Assembly: GCA_037447655.1 (NCBI GenBank) | Contig: JBBHKE010003116.1 | Location: 26,001 to 90,000, forward strand | Length of the DNA stretch: 64,000 nt | Direction: 5' to 3' | Source: Zygnema cylindricum | Lineage: Eukaryota > Streptophyta > Zygnematophyceae > Zygnematales > Zygnemataceae | Position numbers and translations under genes: made by a program | Shown: positions 1-11,058 of the stretch, one piece after another | Layout: each line of letters starts with the position of its first letter | Numbering within the stretch: the first letter of the stretch is position 1 | Notes under the pieces: generated by a model | Told to the model about the DNA's origin: nothing | Database searches by the model: none | Seen by the model: only the letters and a program-made list of their open reading frames with translations

Positions 1-118
1 ATGCCGAAATTAGAATACACCTTTTAAAATAAAAAAGCAAATTCTTAATTAGCATCAATTACGGTAAATTTTCTTCAACACTATTTAAACTTTGACACTA
101 ATAACGACTCGCGGTGTA
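1..118. mobile_element. Partial TA-flanked MITE (one end)
   Basis: The segment ends in CTAATAACGACTCGCGGTGTA, a variant of the terminal repeat of the complete MITEs at 5542-5744 and 54898-55118. Its interior is nearly the same as 56030-56153. The other end lies outside the window. Non-coding. Confidence 0.6.
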
Positions 119-539
119 GACTTATGACAACGTCAATAAAAAATCGACGTCTTATCGTTTTTCAAGTAGCGATTACGTTTTCGCACATTGGAGCGCCCTG
201 AAATTTAATGCTGAGAATATTCACTAAATCGCCAAGTTGCGGTTACACGTGCAAACGTCATAAAGCCCAACCACAAATCTCAACCGCCCACGTTTTCAGA
301 GACTCGCTGAAAAAGTCACTCAACATTTTGTCGCATGCGCGCGAATCAAAAGATGTAGAGTTGGAGACGGCAATTCCACATGCCCTACGATAAACCGTGA
401 ATTACGAGGTTAACCACTGTTCAACTGCCGTACACTGTAGCGCGTTCCCATTTGCGTAAGAATTGCAAGTTGTCGCACGTTTTTAGTTCGCACTAAAAAA
501 GGTATGAATCCGGTCACATCTGCCTCTGTTACCTGTCAC
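119..539. other. No gene seen
   Basis: Only a 61-codon open frame without recognisable domains occurs here. I see no gene, tRNA or complete repeat. Confidence 0.5.
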
Positions 540-1378
540 TAGTGTTGGGTATCGGGTAGATTCATATCGCGATAATCTCGATATTCGATATATCGAATAT
601 CGATCGAGGAGGATCCTCGATATATCGTACCGAGACCAACATAAATTATCGCGATATATATCGCGATATATAGTACTTTTTAAATATTTTATTTTTATTT
701 TTTTATATAATATGTTATTTTAGCGAAAAAGTCAAATTGTCTAATACGCCACGTACGCCGTGATTTTCGTTCCGTGACTTAAAGGTAGACGCCGCAAAAT
801 GTAACCGACAAAAAAGTACTAATTCTAAAATTCTAATGATTAATTATTCAGGGTATGGTTACACGAGGAGGTCTTTGTAACAGTACGGACAACAAAATTT
901 ATGTATTACAGAGGCCTCGGGTACATCGCGTATCTTTTGTAAATATGTTTTACATACGTGTTCTGATATGAGTGGTTCCAAGTAAGCTGACTACCGAATC
1001 TCAAAAATCATCGAATATATGGAAACCGACCTTTTTCGTCCAAAAAATCGTACTTGCGTATGGCGTACGTGTACTTCACAAGTGTACCTCGAAAATGTAC
1101 CTCGGAGATCTCCTTCACTCTGCTGACTTTCACGAAAAAACCGTATTTCTTTCCGGCAAAGATTGTACAGTCACTGTGTCCGAAGTCACGAGACTTTGAA
1201 AACCTGTAATTTTTTTTTTTTTTTTTTTTTTAGCTTCGATATATCGACGATACGATATATCAGCGATAAATCGCAATAATTTGAAACTAGATATATCGAA
1301 ACGATATATTGATTATCAAATACCTGAAATTCGATATATATATCAAATATTGGCAAACCGTCCTCGATACCAACCCTA
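540..1378. mobile_element. hAT-like non-autonomous transposon, diverged copy
   Basis: The left end TAGTGTTGGGTATCGGG is matched in inverted orientation by the right end CTCGATACCAACCCTA. These ends resemble those of the better preserved elements at 55137-56021 and 56957-57847. The interior is rich in short TCGATATATCG palindromes and has no transposase frame. The flanking octamers (532-539 and 1379-1386) do not match, so the target duplication is lost or the right flank was changed. The superfamily is inferred from the related copies. Confidence 0.6.
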
Positions 1379-1575
1379 GAAATTAGGTTAAGCTAGGACT
1401 CTGGCTCACCCTGGTTCGAATTCCTACGCGGGCAACGTCTGTCTTAGTCTACCTAACAACCATCTAGACAAATACCACTAGCTTTTGGTAGGATACAGGG
1501 AGGCAGTTTCCTTGCGATTTCGTTTTCAATATTTCATGGCCCATTTTAAACAGAAATCTTTTGTTTGATAGCCTA
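1144..1575. repeat. Direct duplication, copy 1 (hAT tail plus flank)
   Basis: This segment is repeated almost without change at 2597-3033. It holds the last 235 bases of the 540-1378 transposon and about 200 bases of flank. The main difference is a poly-T run of 22 here against 25 in the second copy. The flank contains GGTTCGAATTCC near 1412, which resembles a Pol III B box, so a tRNA-derived SINE remnant is possible. Confidence 0.85.
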
Positions 1576-1771
1576 TTCCCACCGGAGCATTTGTAACTTT
1601 TTGCCCATTCCGATGATTTTCCGAGAACTCATCGGAAAACGGGTCTTGTTCACACCAAAATTTTGGCACGTAACTCGGATTGAAGGTGTCCTGTGACACG
1701 TCACATGCTTCGACGTCATCAAACATAGGCGCGAAAACAAACCTGCAGTTTTTCAAACTTACTAGTACTTA
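1576..1771. other. Short spacer, no gene
   Basis: A 76-codon minus-strand frame covers part of this spacer and shows no domain. I see no further feature. Confidence 0.4.
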
Positions 1772-2596
1772 GGGCGTGTTCCCATGTAACCGAAACTTTG
1801 AAACGTTACTTAGGATTTTAGCGCAGATTTTACGGTGTACTTTTGAAAGTGTTCATATGTCAATCATTACTTGCGCATTCATTACTTCAAATATGTGACA
1901 GGTGTAGACGTCTACAAAATTTGAGACTAGTACGAAACGAAATGTAGACGACTACGAAAATTCCTAAAATTAGCGACGTCTACAAAAACGGCGACGGTTG
2001 TAGACGTCGAGTTTTTTGTGACATTGTAGATGTTTAGGGTTCTGTGACATTGCGAAGTCATGCTAACTTGTGACCTCATCAACACGAAAACTTTCCGCCA
2101 TGGCTTTCCAATTTCTTTTTTTTTCCATTTATCATTTGATATGCCATCAAAATGAGACCAAAAATATTAAAAAAAAAGGTAAAATATATATCTTTCATTT
2201 GATACTATTATTGCTGCATTTCATTTAGAGATGAGAGAAAGAAGAGCGGTCGAATGAAAAAGATGGGGAAAGACGAGGACATTGTAAATTTTTGCAAAGG
2301 ACCCATGAATGAAAGTGGAGGTCCGAGACCCAAACGAATTTTTTTCCATACATTTTTGTACGTACATGCGCGTGACGAGCATGGAAACAAATAGCATGTA
2401 CTCTCCCTCGTTCAATAAATTTTGAAGACGTTTCACGCGTGCAATACCTGCTTTATATTCGTCAATAGGGTGTTGTTTTGGTTAAAATCAGATCGCGATT
2501 TGATTCCATTACAAGTGTGAAGATGAGCTGGAAGTGGGTCGCTATGATAATAACGCCAAATTGCCGTACCTTCCAAGTTCCAAGATGACACAAAAT
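1772..2596. mobile_element. CCCATGTAAC-ended DNA transposon, right end lost
   Basis: The left end, GTTCCCATGTAACCGAAAC at about 1777, is the inverted counterpart of ends at about 6906 and 42661. The interior (2160-2596) closely matches 41905-42390, and the 1790-2250 part matches 60465-60900. At 2597 the homology stops where the duplicated block begins, so the right end was replaced or deleted. There is no coding frame. MULE or hAT affiliation cannot be settled without target duplications. Confidence 0.6.
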
Positions 2597-3033
2597 GTAT
2601 TTCTTTCCGGCAAAGATTGTACAGTCACTGTGTCCGAAGTCACGAGACTTTGAAAACCTGTAATTTTTTTTTTTTTTTTTTTTTTTTTAGCTTCGATATA
2701 TCGACGATACGATATATCAGCGATAAATCGCAATAATTTGAAACTAGATATATCGAAACGATATATTGATTATCAAATACCTGAAATTCGATATATATAT
2801 CAAATATTGGCAAACCGTCCTCGATACCAACCCTAGAAATTAGGTTAAGCTAGGACTCTGGCTCACCCTGGTTCGAATTCCTACGCGGGCAACGTCTGTC
2901 TTAGTCTACCTAACAACCATCTAGACAAATACCACTAGCTTTTGGTAGGATACAGGGAGGCAGTTTCCTTGCGATTTCGTTTTCAATATTTCATGGCCCA
3001 TTTTAAACAGAAATCTTTTGTTTGATAGCCTAG
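2597..3033. repeat. Direct duplication, copy 2
   Basis: Second copy of 1144-1575. It starts at GTATTTCTTTCC inside the 1772-2596 transposon and stops at GATAGCCTA, where the flanks of the two copies diverge. Near identity implies a recent event. No short target duplication is visible at the junctions. Confidence 0.85.
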
Positions 3034-3059
3034 GTACACCGGCATTTGTACCTTTATGT

Positions 3060-3420
3060 ACTATACAGTAATGTGATTCGTCCGTACCTCAGTACTAGAG
3101 GGTTTAGAGAGGGGTTTAGGACTTAGAATATTTCGGGTAGGTAGCTGACTCTCCCAGAGAGCACCTTGTATAAATGGCAAACTTTGGCCAGCCATAACTA
3201 TCAATTCAGTTGACCAAATTCAGTGATTCTTGTTGCTACGGACTCAGGGGAGTCCAGGCTACACAATGGTGTAGTCGGTAAGAGTCTTTGCCTGCCTGGG
3301 TGGCTGCATTTCTTAGGGAAAGTCAAAGTGGGTGAATGTGTCCAAATCTCATATTCTAACTTTGCATTCTATGGTGGAACTGAGCACACAGAAAGTGTTA
3401 ATTCACAAGGGTGAAGCTAT
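3060..3420 (+). repeat. Copia LTR fragment (family of A, B, C, D)
   Basis: The stretch follows, in reverse complement, the LTR of copia A. It has the order of GGACTTAGAA, CTCCCAGAGAGC and GGACTCAGGGGAGTCC that A shows on its minus strand. The start of the LTR and all internal sequence are missing, so this is a truncated solo LTR. About 60-70 percent similarity by eye. Confidence 0.6.
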
Positions 3421-4990
3421 ATTGGGGTTCTGATTGTCAAGGGGTCAATCATTTGGGTTTATATCAAGTTGGAGTCGGCACTATCTAGATTAGCTTCCTT
3501 TGGACTTGCGAATTCAGTGTGGCAATAGAGCCCATAGAATTTCAAACATAATGATATCGACGTATATATTTATGATACGAACGGAAAAAGGGATGTAAAT
3601 ATGTTGATTGATGAAATTAATGACGAGGAACAAACTGTTGTTTATGGTTGCAACGACAAATGCGGAGAAGAAATGGACATCGACGTATACTATTGTGCAT
3701 ATTTTGTATTTGAGCAATGATGTCAAAGTTTTGCTTTCGTTTTTAAGTGGCGCGTTTTAGTCCATAACAATCCGAGAATATATATGACGTTAAAGTTTTC
3801 AATATAAACTATCAAAAAAACTACATCCACTTTCTTTCCACATGAGAAATACTTGCGTCGCTATCATTATGTTTTACCATCTCACCCTTTATTGCGTAAT
3901 TATATAGAACATTTTTTATTTCAACCCCTCGAAGATTTCGTGAGGGGGAATTAGTCGGTTGTTTTTCAACATCTCTATTAGGTCGAACTCGTCGTTTTTA
4001 AGCTCGAGACATGCAACTAGCCTTTTCTTGAAAGCCAATAACATTTTTTGTTTGTTCATTTAAAAACTCCAACTCAGAGTCAATATCTGTCTCATTTCTC
4101 GCAATAGAGATGTTATATAAGACAAATGCAGCAAATGCAACAATAATGAAAGTCATCATTGATACTTTTTGTAAATGATGTATTTTTTGAAAATATCTGT
4201 ACTATCTTTTCAGCTTGCCAAAAACTATTTCCACCACCATCCTCAACCGTGAATTCTAAAAATTAAACTTTATATGAATGCAGTAGATTCCTTATCAAGG
4301 TAGGGTGTTGTAAGTATCAGAAAAAAAAAATACGTTATATCTAAAATGAGGTACAAAAACAATTTTTTTTCCCATTAGTAAACATTCCCACTAGATCCGC
4401 CTTTGAAAATCTCGTATCAATCTTGATCTTTGGAACATCCTCGAATCATTTATTGATCCTTAAGTTTCTAAATTAAGGTCAATAAATCTCATTTTATGGT
4501 CCACAACTGTTCGCACTCTGGTCGAATTACTCGTTTCGCTCGGTCGGTAACATCTATTTTTCAAATTTCATTTCTATATAAGTACACTATATCAACCCCA
4601 CACAATTTGGTAACATTTTGTCTTTTTGAGAATAGTTTTAGGTCTCTTTGACTTCGTTTGCTGTCAAACATTTAATCCAATGTCGAAGTGTTTTTACAAT
4701 TGTCAGCATTATTTTACGAGAAATTATACGTAGAATCGAATGTCTATCACTAAATACCTCAAAAGTACGTTTGACAATTTTTTGGTGTCCTAACTTTATT
4801 AAAGCTAGTATAACTTGTGTTTTTACGCACAATTCTCTAAATGGGATGTTTTTGAGTCTTAGGAAAGGGGCTAGTATTGAGCTCACTTTCTAAATCTATT
4901 ACCAAAACATGGACTGTATCTTTTTCTATTCGGGACAGTTGTCAAAAACAGTCCTCACTATAACGTGGTAGTTTTACATCGGTCGACATG
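3421..4990. other. AT-rich DNA, no gene seen
   Basis: Only short frames under 85 codons on either strand. The overlapping pair at 4638-4893 mirror each other on opposite strands and have no domain. I see no known repeat. Confidence 0.4.
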
Positions 4991-4991
4991 C

Positions 4992-5225
4992 TCATCACAT
5001 AACGTGGTAATTTTACATCGGCCTAAGGTAACGACCTTGGCTCAATGTAACACTCCCTGAGGTTGTGTAACACTCCCCGAGGTTGTGAGCTTGACAAATG
5101 TTAGAGGTCGAAAACGTTCATCACTATAACGTGGTAATTTTACATTGACCCAATGCGACGACCTTGGCTTGATGTAATACTCACCATTTGGTTAGGTTGT
5201 AAGCTTGACAAATGTTAGAGGGTTA
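4992..5225. repeat. Degenerate tandem duplication, period about 127
   Basis: Two imperfect units each begin CATCAC(T)ATAACGTGG and run through ACGACCTTGGCT to GCTTGACAAATGTTAGAGG. They start at 4992 and 5119. The first contains an extra internal repeat of the AACACTCCC(T/C)GAGGTTGTG segment. Non-coding. Confidence 0.65.
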
Positions 5226-5541
5226 CTCTCGCAATTTTAGGCATAACTTCCACAATGGTGTCTTCAAAATTTTATTTGGTTTACTTGTCGTGTGTCTTCA
5301 AAACTTTGTTGTTTTAGTTGTCGCGTAACATTGGTGTAAAATTGTCGATAAAGCAAATGCTAGATTTTGAACCATTATTGTCGTGCAATGTTTGTTTTTA
5401 TAGGAAGTCATCCTATAAAACATTGCCCATCTTTGAATGATATTTTCGTCTTGGAAGCATTTTTTAAATTGTCAACTCACCTTGAAACTTTTAACCGTCT
5501 TCAAATGCTTATATAAGTTCAATTTTATTTTCAAACAACAC
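5226..5541. other. No gene seen
   Basis: AT-rich sequence without a usable frame or recognisable repeat. Confidence 0.4.
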
Positions 5542-5744
5542 TACACCGTGAATCATTATTAGCCTTATGTACGCTATATCGGCACCCCAAAATTTTGACA
5601 TTGATACCTTAAATATAATAAATTACACTATTTAAGGGCGTGGACCATAATTTGCCACGTCTCCTATCACTAAATTAGAATGAATGGCGCTATTTTTTTA
5701 TTTACACTAATAATTTCTATACACTAATAACGATTCACGGTGTA
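5542..5744. mobile_element. Complete MITE with 21-bp terminal repeats
   Basis: TACACCGTGAATCATTATTAG at the left end is the inverted complement of the right end with one mismatch. If the outer TA is the duplicated target, the element is 199 bp with TA target duplications, as in Stowaway/mariner-like MITEs. The interior is AT-rich and non-coding. Relatives lie at 1-118, 54898-55118 and 56030-56153. Confidence 0.8.
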
Positions 5745-6599
5745 ACTTTCAAATGTTGATTTCAATTTTAAAGTACATTAAGTTTTTTTTTCTGAAGTTA
5801 CAATTTTTTTTTTTTTTATTCCATGTTTTCTTTCAACTCCAATTGAAATATTTATTTGCTTTTCAAGTTTTAATCTGAGTACTGATTGCTTTGAGTACTG
5901 ATTGCTTTAATTAATACCTGTAAATATAAATTCGTTTGGAATTAACAATTTTTTTAATCGGTTCTTTTCATTCATTAACGTTGTCATCTCTTTTTCTTTT
6001 TTTGCCCACATTAAGTTAGTTTTTTTTGCCTCAACGCTTTCCGTGGAAGATAGAATCAATCAACTTTTTGGAATGTGTACCAAAACAATTTGATGTTTTA
6101 ATTCCTCTCTAATTATTGTGTATTTAAGAATTTACATCATTTGCAAAAATGACATTTCTCTTTGAACGTACCTCGCTTATAGTAAATTCATGACAGATGG
6201 ATGTTGTCTTTTCGACCCAAATGTGCAAATATAGATGGCTCAGCCTTTGAAATTCATCAAGCATCGTTCACTGAGCCTCTACATGTTTGGTTTTTTAAAA
6301 TGTAAAGAAAAGTTAATGTTTAATCATAGAAAACGTAGACTATTGTCAAATTTTCTTGGGATTTTGGGATGAGTTGGGAGTGGTGTATAAAAAGCAGAAA
6401 AATCATCCAAAATAATGACAACCAAATTGATTTGGATTTTTCTAGTAGTAATGGATAAAGCAAAAGAAAACAAGGATTATAAGGTTTATATGTCTTGTTG
6501 CAAAACAATTGTTTTGTTATCCGTAGGACTGGAGAATGATGTAATTGCATAAAATGATAAGCATAAAAAAAGGAAATGGGTAGCCGGACACGATGCACC
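5745..6599. other. AT-rich DNA, no gene seen
   Basis: Contains only short minus-strand frames at 6320-6683 without domains. No repeat recognised. Confidence 0.4.
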
Positions 6600-6906
6600 T
6601 GACCTAAGAATAAGGCAATGAGAGAAAGCTACACTCGATGTCACCTTGACATGCGACATTTGTACTTTTGTAGACGTCCGCAATTGCGTATTTTGTCCAC
6701 ATGTGGCTTCTATACGTCTACAACTGTCCGCAGTTTGTTGACGTCTACAACCGTCGCAAATTTCGTAGACGTCTACAACTGTCAGACACGACTACAACGT
6801 AAGGCCCAAGTAACGATATCGTCCTCGCAAATCGGAACACCTTGAAAAGTACTAAGTAAAATCTTCGCCAAAATCCAAATTTCATTCCAAAGTTTCGGTT
6901 ACATGG
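6600..6906. mobile_element. CCCATGTAAC-ended transposon, inverted partial copy
   Basis: The right end TTTCGGTTACATGG is the reverse complement of the 1777 end. The interior repeats GTAGACGTCTACAA several times, as in the 1772 copy. The other end is not recognisable. Confidence 0.5.
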
Positions 6907-7272
6907 TTTGGTGTGAAAGGTGCTAAACTCCATTTTCGATTAGATGTTTATCCCTTCATCACCGCGGACCAACCCGACCAAAGTCAGCGCTCAGCAGTTA
7001 CTTTTTTGGGCGAATCATTGATGAATTTTGACTCCGACTGGTTAATGTTTGTATGCGAAATATCTAACCAAAGCTTTCTAAGGGTGAACCTCCATCAGGC
7101 GAAAAGTGGGGTTGTTTACTGGAAAAAATTACATTTTCGTACATATCCAGCTCATTTTCGTACTGTTTTTTTTTATATAAAACATGATTATTGGGGATTC
7201 GTCAAGATTCTCCAAAATTTGGGCGACAACATCGATCGTCCGATCATGAATTTTTGAAGCAAAAGGTCACTT
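6907..7272. other. Unassigned region
   Basis: A 114-codon plus-strand frame (6913-7257) begins here, but no family is recognised. Its composition does not separate it from random sequence. Confidence 0.3.
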
Positions 7273-7333
7273 CGTCCGGTGATTGGCCACTCTCCTCAGG
7301 GAGGACACTAGCCAATCACCGGACGTATAAAAT
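7273..7333 (+). promoter_or_regulatory. Hairpin with paired CCAAT boxes next to a TATA-like site
   Basis: CGTCCGGTGATTGGC (7273-7287) is perfectly inverted as GCCAATCACCGGACG (7311-7325), with a loop of about 23 bases. Each arm carries an ATTGGC/GCCAAT motif, the core of an NF-Y site. TATAAAATG follows immediately at 7326. This is a promoter-like arrangement, but no convincing gene follows. It could equally be a tiny fold-back element. Confidence 0.35.
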
Positions 7334-8284
7334 GTTTACCCGTGGAAAGATCAAGTACGAACCACGCGCCTTCAGATATTTGCCACGCGCCTTCGGACAA
7401 GCGAGAATCAAATCCAATGAAAACAACGAGAAAATGTTTGTCGAAGAATGTGCCGTGACTCCTCCTCCACCATCCGTTGATATCCAGAATTTGCGGTGCC
7501 ACGACAAAGCACGAACGACAAAACAACGACAAAAAGGACAAAACACAAACCAAATTGTAAGCATGTATTATAATTTTGCTCAAACGGACAAAACATAGCC
7601 AATCGTGCACATTTTGTCGTCGCTTGAATTCGTTTGAATTTTTTGAAAAAGTTGACAAGTGAGAACACGTGTTCCTATTTGTTTAGCGAAAGTTTTTTTT
7701 TTAAACCACGCCCATGTGTTTAAAGAAAGTTTGAAGATACTGTCCGCGGGTTGTGGGTCGAGAACAGGGCGCCAACATGTAGTACATTCTAAATCCGGAT
7801 AATGATACAGTTCTACTTCTACTTTTTTTTGATTTTTTGCCGCTGAAACTCAGCGGTATAGTTCTAAATTTAGAAGAAAAAAAAACCCCATGATTACATG
7901 TATACGTATCCTGCGTCGATGACCTTCCGATGGGATAATTGTAGGAAGTAACTGGCGTACTAAAACTTTTGATTCATTTGATGTGAACCTCGAACAATGC
8001 TTTTGAAACATAGATGTCGTGTGACTTTGTGAGCATATTACGCACGGAGTAAATTAACAGCTATGTGAGCATATAACGCACGGACTAAATTAACAACACA
8101 TGATAAGCAAGGAGTAATCAGTAAACTACAGTGGGTTACTGTATTTTTCATCTTACAAAGTTTATCTTTCTAGTACGCAAGTGCTCCGAAGTACGAATTT
8201 GAGTTCCGTAACTAACGTTTTACAAAAGACAGTTTTGGTTCAAATCAAGATTGTGATACTCGACATTACATACTGCAGTACAGT
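7334..8284. other. No convincing gene; short repeats
   Basis: Frames of 82-135 codons overlap on both strands at 7308-7668, and none has a domain. CCGCTGA/TCAGCGG forms a small hairpin near 7840. Two units of about 37 bp beginning TGTGAGCATAT sit in tandem at about 8028 and 8064. Confidence 0.4.
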
Positions 8285-8759
8285 ACACCGCAAATCGTAA
8301 TTAGAGTAAAGTAATAATTGAAGTAAAAAAATAAAAAAATAATAATTAGAGTTATTAACTCTATTTTGGGTAATCAACCCTTTTCAAAAAAAAAATACTA
8401 TAATTTATCAATAACTCTAATTTGGGCGTAAATTTGGGTGCTGAATATATCAACTGTAAATTAGGCACATGTACAAAATTTGACAAAACGTACAGTTTAA
8501 GTCATTATGACGTTTGCCCTACGCGGCTTGTTAACACGCAATTATATGATAAAAATATGTATTAAATCATTATTTGCAATTTTCTACTTAATAAATTACA
8601 AATTTTAAAAACCAGACACTGACCGTAAGCCACACTATTTCAAACGACACTATATTAGAGTTTTTAAAGCTCATTCAAAAAACACCTTAAATAATGTAAA
8701 AAATAATTTAGAATAATGTACTCTATTGATGGTGATAGAGTCAAAATTTGGGGTGACGG
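8285..8759. mobile_element. Possible diverged MITE relative, cut by an LTR
   Basis: TACACCGCAAATCGTAATTAG at 8285 resembles the MITE terminus at 5542. GTCAAAATTTGGGGTGACGG near 8740 resembles the reverse complement of the 5542 MITE interior. The AT-rich interior has no frame. The right end is missing where the gypsy LTR begins at 8760. Confidence 0.35.
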
Positions 8760-9733
8760 TATAATAGGGTTTCCTACCTCTCAAAAAATCCCATTACTAC
8801 AACCACTTTCAACCACACATTCCACAAATTGGAAAATTACACATTCACATTGGAAAGCACTCACATAAAGATAAACTTTAAATTAGATGAAACTTTTGTC
8901 CACATAACATTAGCTTGGTCTCTTGCCCTCATGGCTCAACCCTTCTTTAAAATTGTTTTCCACTACTCTCCACTCTTAATAATTATATCTTTTCACTACT
9001 AAAAAACTACTTAGTTTGTAAGAGATTTTAGTGCAAAAATGCCATTGCTCCAATTTGGTTTTAATTGCTCAGGACCAAGATTAGCCAGAATTTCCACAAA
9101 CTTTTCCCAAAAGAAAATATTTCTACCTTTCTCTTAGACTTCACTGTTTATCCATCATCGCCTTGGACTAGCTAGGCCATAGTCAACGCTCCGTTCAACA
9201 AGTTTTACCAGAGCCAATCATTGATCAGCAAGGACTCAGACTGACCAATGCAAAAGCGTGTGAAGTCTCTTACTAACTATGTAGGATTTACTAACTAATC
9301 AAACTCTACATTTCACTACGTAACATATACGTGCAAAAGTGCACGCCAAACAAAACGCGACTTCGCACGAACGTGCGTCGAAAATTTCACACACGAAACT
9401 ACCTACGAAATTCCATAAAGTGAAAATGACATTTCGTACTAAAAATTGTACGAAACGAACCATCCTACGTACCAAACAAAATATTGATTCATTTGGTACT
9501 CTTAAACATTCGCCTAAATTCCGCGGCTAGTTTGACCCTTAACCCGTTACAATGAACACCCACTCGTTATTTTGACATCGCGCTGTCGCCTAAATACACC
9601 AATCGCTATATCTTTTAAAATACAACTCCAAATCGGGCAATTCTTTCGCGGACGTCTACCAAATTTAAAACTCTATATTCTTAACACTTAAATACCCATT
9701 TACGAAAGAGTTTGATCCTCTATTAGTGTTACA
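8760..9733 (-). repeat. Gypsy family G LTR (3' LTR position)
   Basis: This 974-bp block aligns along its whole length with 37904-38875. Shared features include CCTACCTCTCAAAAAATCCC near the start and the TGTTACA end. The first bases read TATAATAG where the partner has TGTAATAG. On the minus strand the segment just inside the LTR (9734-9747) reads AAAGAGGGGATGA, a plausible polypurine tract. This gives minus-strand orientation with the interior to the right. Confidence 0.75.
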
Positions 9734-10057
9734 TCATCCCCTCTTTATATTTAAGTGACCTTATTTAAAACACATTTCAATCTCAAGACGGGACTTCTAT
9801 ATTATTATCCCTCCAATATCTTTGTAAAAACTCAGAATTTTTATCTTCTAAAGTCAAGCTTTCGTAAATAATGCACTTGCCAGAATATAGTATTACCGAC
9901 CTTAAACTGTTGACTAACCCAATCTATCACCCATTTGTGGACCTCAGGTTCTATAATTATTGAGGGATCCAATTCTAATTATTCTTCAATTTGTCGAAGA
10001 TTTGCTGGTTTCAACTAACAGATGTGTTGAATTTTGTTGAAATCACTAGATATATGG
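9734..10057 (-). mobile_element. Remnant of gypsy G interior
   Basis: Lies between the G LTR and the start of copia C. The minus strand has a broken reading frame of about 40 codons (around 9880-10000) with no domain I can name with confidence. By position it should be the 3' end of gypsy pol. It was probably cut by insertion of copia C at 10058. Confidence 0.4.
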
Positions 10058-11043
10058 TGTAATTCCTAGGTCTGAATAATTTAATAAGAAAAGAAAGAAA
10101 AAGCAAAAGCAATCTACCTCCACCTTTTTCTTCTATCCCCCATACTTGTTGTAGTCACTGAAGGAGAGAGAGACAATAGTGAAGCCATGGCTGCCTCAAC
10201 TCCATAGTCAAGAATAGTGAGTGACATAAGTCACTCTTAAAGAAAAGGTTGAGTTTGGTAGGACTCGAACCTCCAACCAGCAGAGCGAGGCGTAGCCGTC
10301 AACTCTAACCAGTTTGTCGTAGGAGTTCGTTGAAATACATAGGGTGTGATAAAAACTTAAACCGTATTATGATCTTTAATCCGATTAACGGAATTACGAA
10401 TGAGGGAACATAGAACTAGTTAATATATAGTGTGAACATGATCCCGCACGAAACAAATGAATCGGACATTTGTTTCGATGACCAAAATTAAATGTCGGTT
10501 TGATCCAACGACACACATAGCCGCCGAGATCCCATAATGGTCACTTTGGCGGCTTCCGGACAAGGAATGACCTGACGCCAAGTGAGGAGATAACATTTGG
10601 TCGCGAGAATTCTAGGGAACATATGGACGAGTAAAATGTGGACACAAATCCACTCAATGGCCTTGTGGTACACATGCCGTACAGAAAGGAAATCGGCCAT
10701 AGTACTTTTCTGTACTGTACACTTATTTGATTTGATTGTACGAAAGTAGATAGGGGTTATGACATAGGATTAGGACTTAGCAAATTTTTGGTAGACAACC
10801 ACCTCTCTCTTCTGAGATTTTGTAGAAAAAGGCATTTTTGCCACCTCAGAACTTATCACCTAGTTTGCCGTTTTCAATGATTTATTGGGCAACGGACTCA
10901 CGAGAGTCCAAGCTACACAAGAGTGCAATCAGAATGTCAACTTGTTTGATTGGGTATCAGTGGTTGTGGTTGAAAGTGGGTAATTTTAAAACTACCTACA
11001 GGCTTTTTGAATTTTGTGGTCCAATGGACGACACATAATTCCA
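10058..11043 (+). repeat. Copia C 5' LTR
   Basis: Starts TGTAATTCC and ends CA immediately before the primer-binding site. It follows the reverse complement of the copia A LTR through GCCATGGCTGCCT, the tRNA-like module and the ACTCACGAGAGTCCA segment. It is 986 bp against 1059 bp for A. The divergence from A is large, so C is an older copy. Confidence 0.75.
10246..10312 (-). repeat. tRNA-derived (SINE-like) module inside the LTR
   Basis: Read on the minus strand, the segment has the layout of a tRNA. GGTTAGAGTTGACGGC stands where the A-box region would be. GGTTCGAGTCC is an exact B box with the spacing of a T arm. Weaker versions occupy the same place in the LTRs of A, B and D, so the module is antisense to the retrotransposon and was part of the ancestral LTR. 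Confidence 0.6.
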
Positions 11044-11058
11044 GGTTAAGGGCCCACC
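11044..11058 (+). promoter_or_regulatory. Copia C primer-binding site (decayed)
   Basis: GGTTAAGGGCCCACC directly abuts the 5' LTR. It differs by one base from the site of copia A, GGTTATGGGCCCACC. The change removes the ATG that begins gag in A. Confidence 0.7.

Noticed and set aside
1379-1440. Possible tRNA gene (GGTTCGAATTCC)
   Set aside because: A B box alone is present; no cloverleaf with a paired acceptor stem can be drawn, and the block is duplicated with transposon sequence. At most a SINE remnant.
7308-7668. Overlapping 82-135-codon ORFs on both strands
   Set aside because: Mutually overlapping frames, no conserved motif, no matching frame elsewhere in the window.
9339-9530. 63-codon plus-strand ORF inside the gypsy G LTR
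   Set aside because: Antisense to the LTR and not conserved in the partner LTR at 37904-38875.
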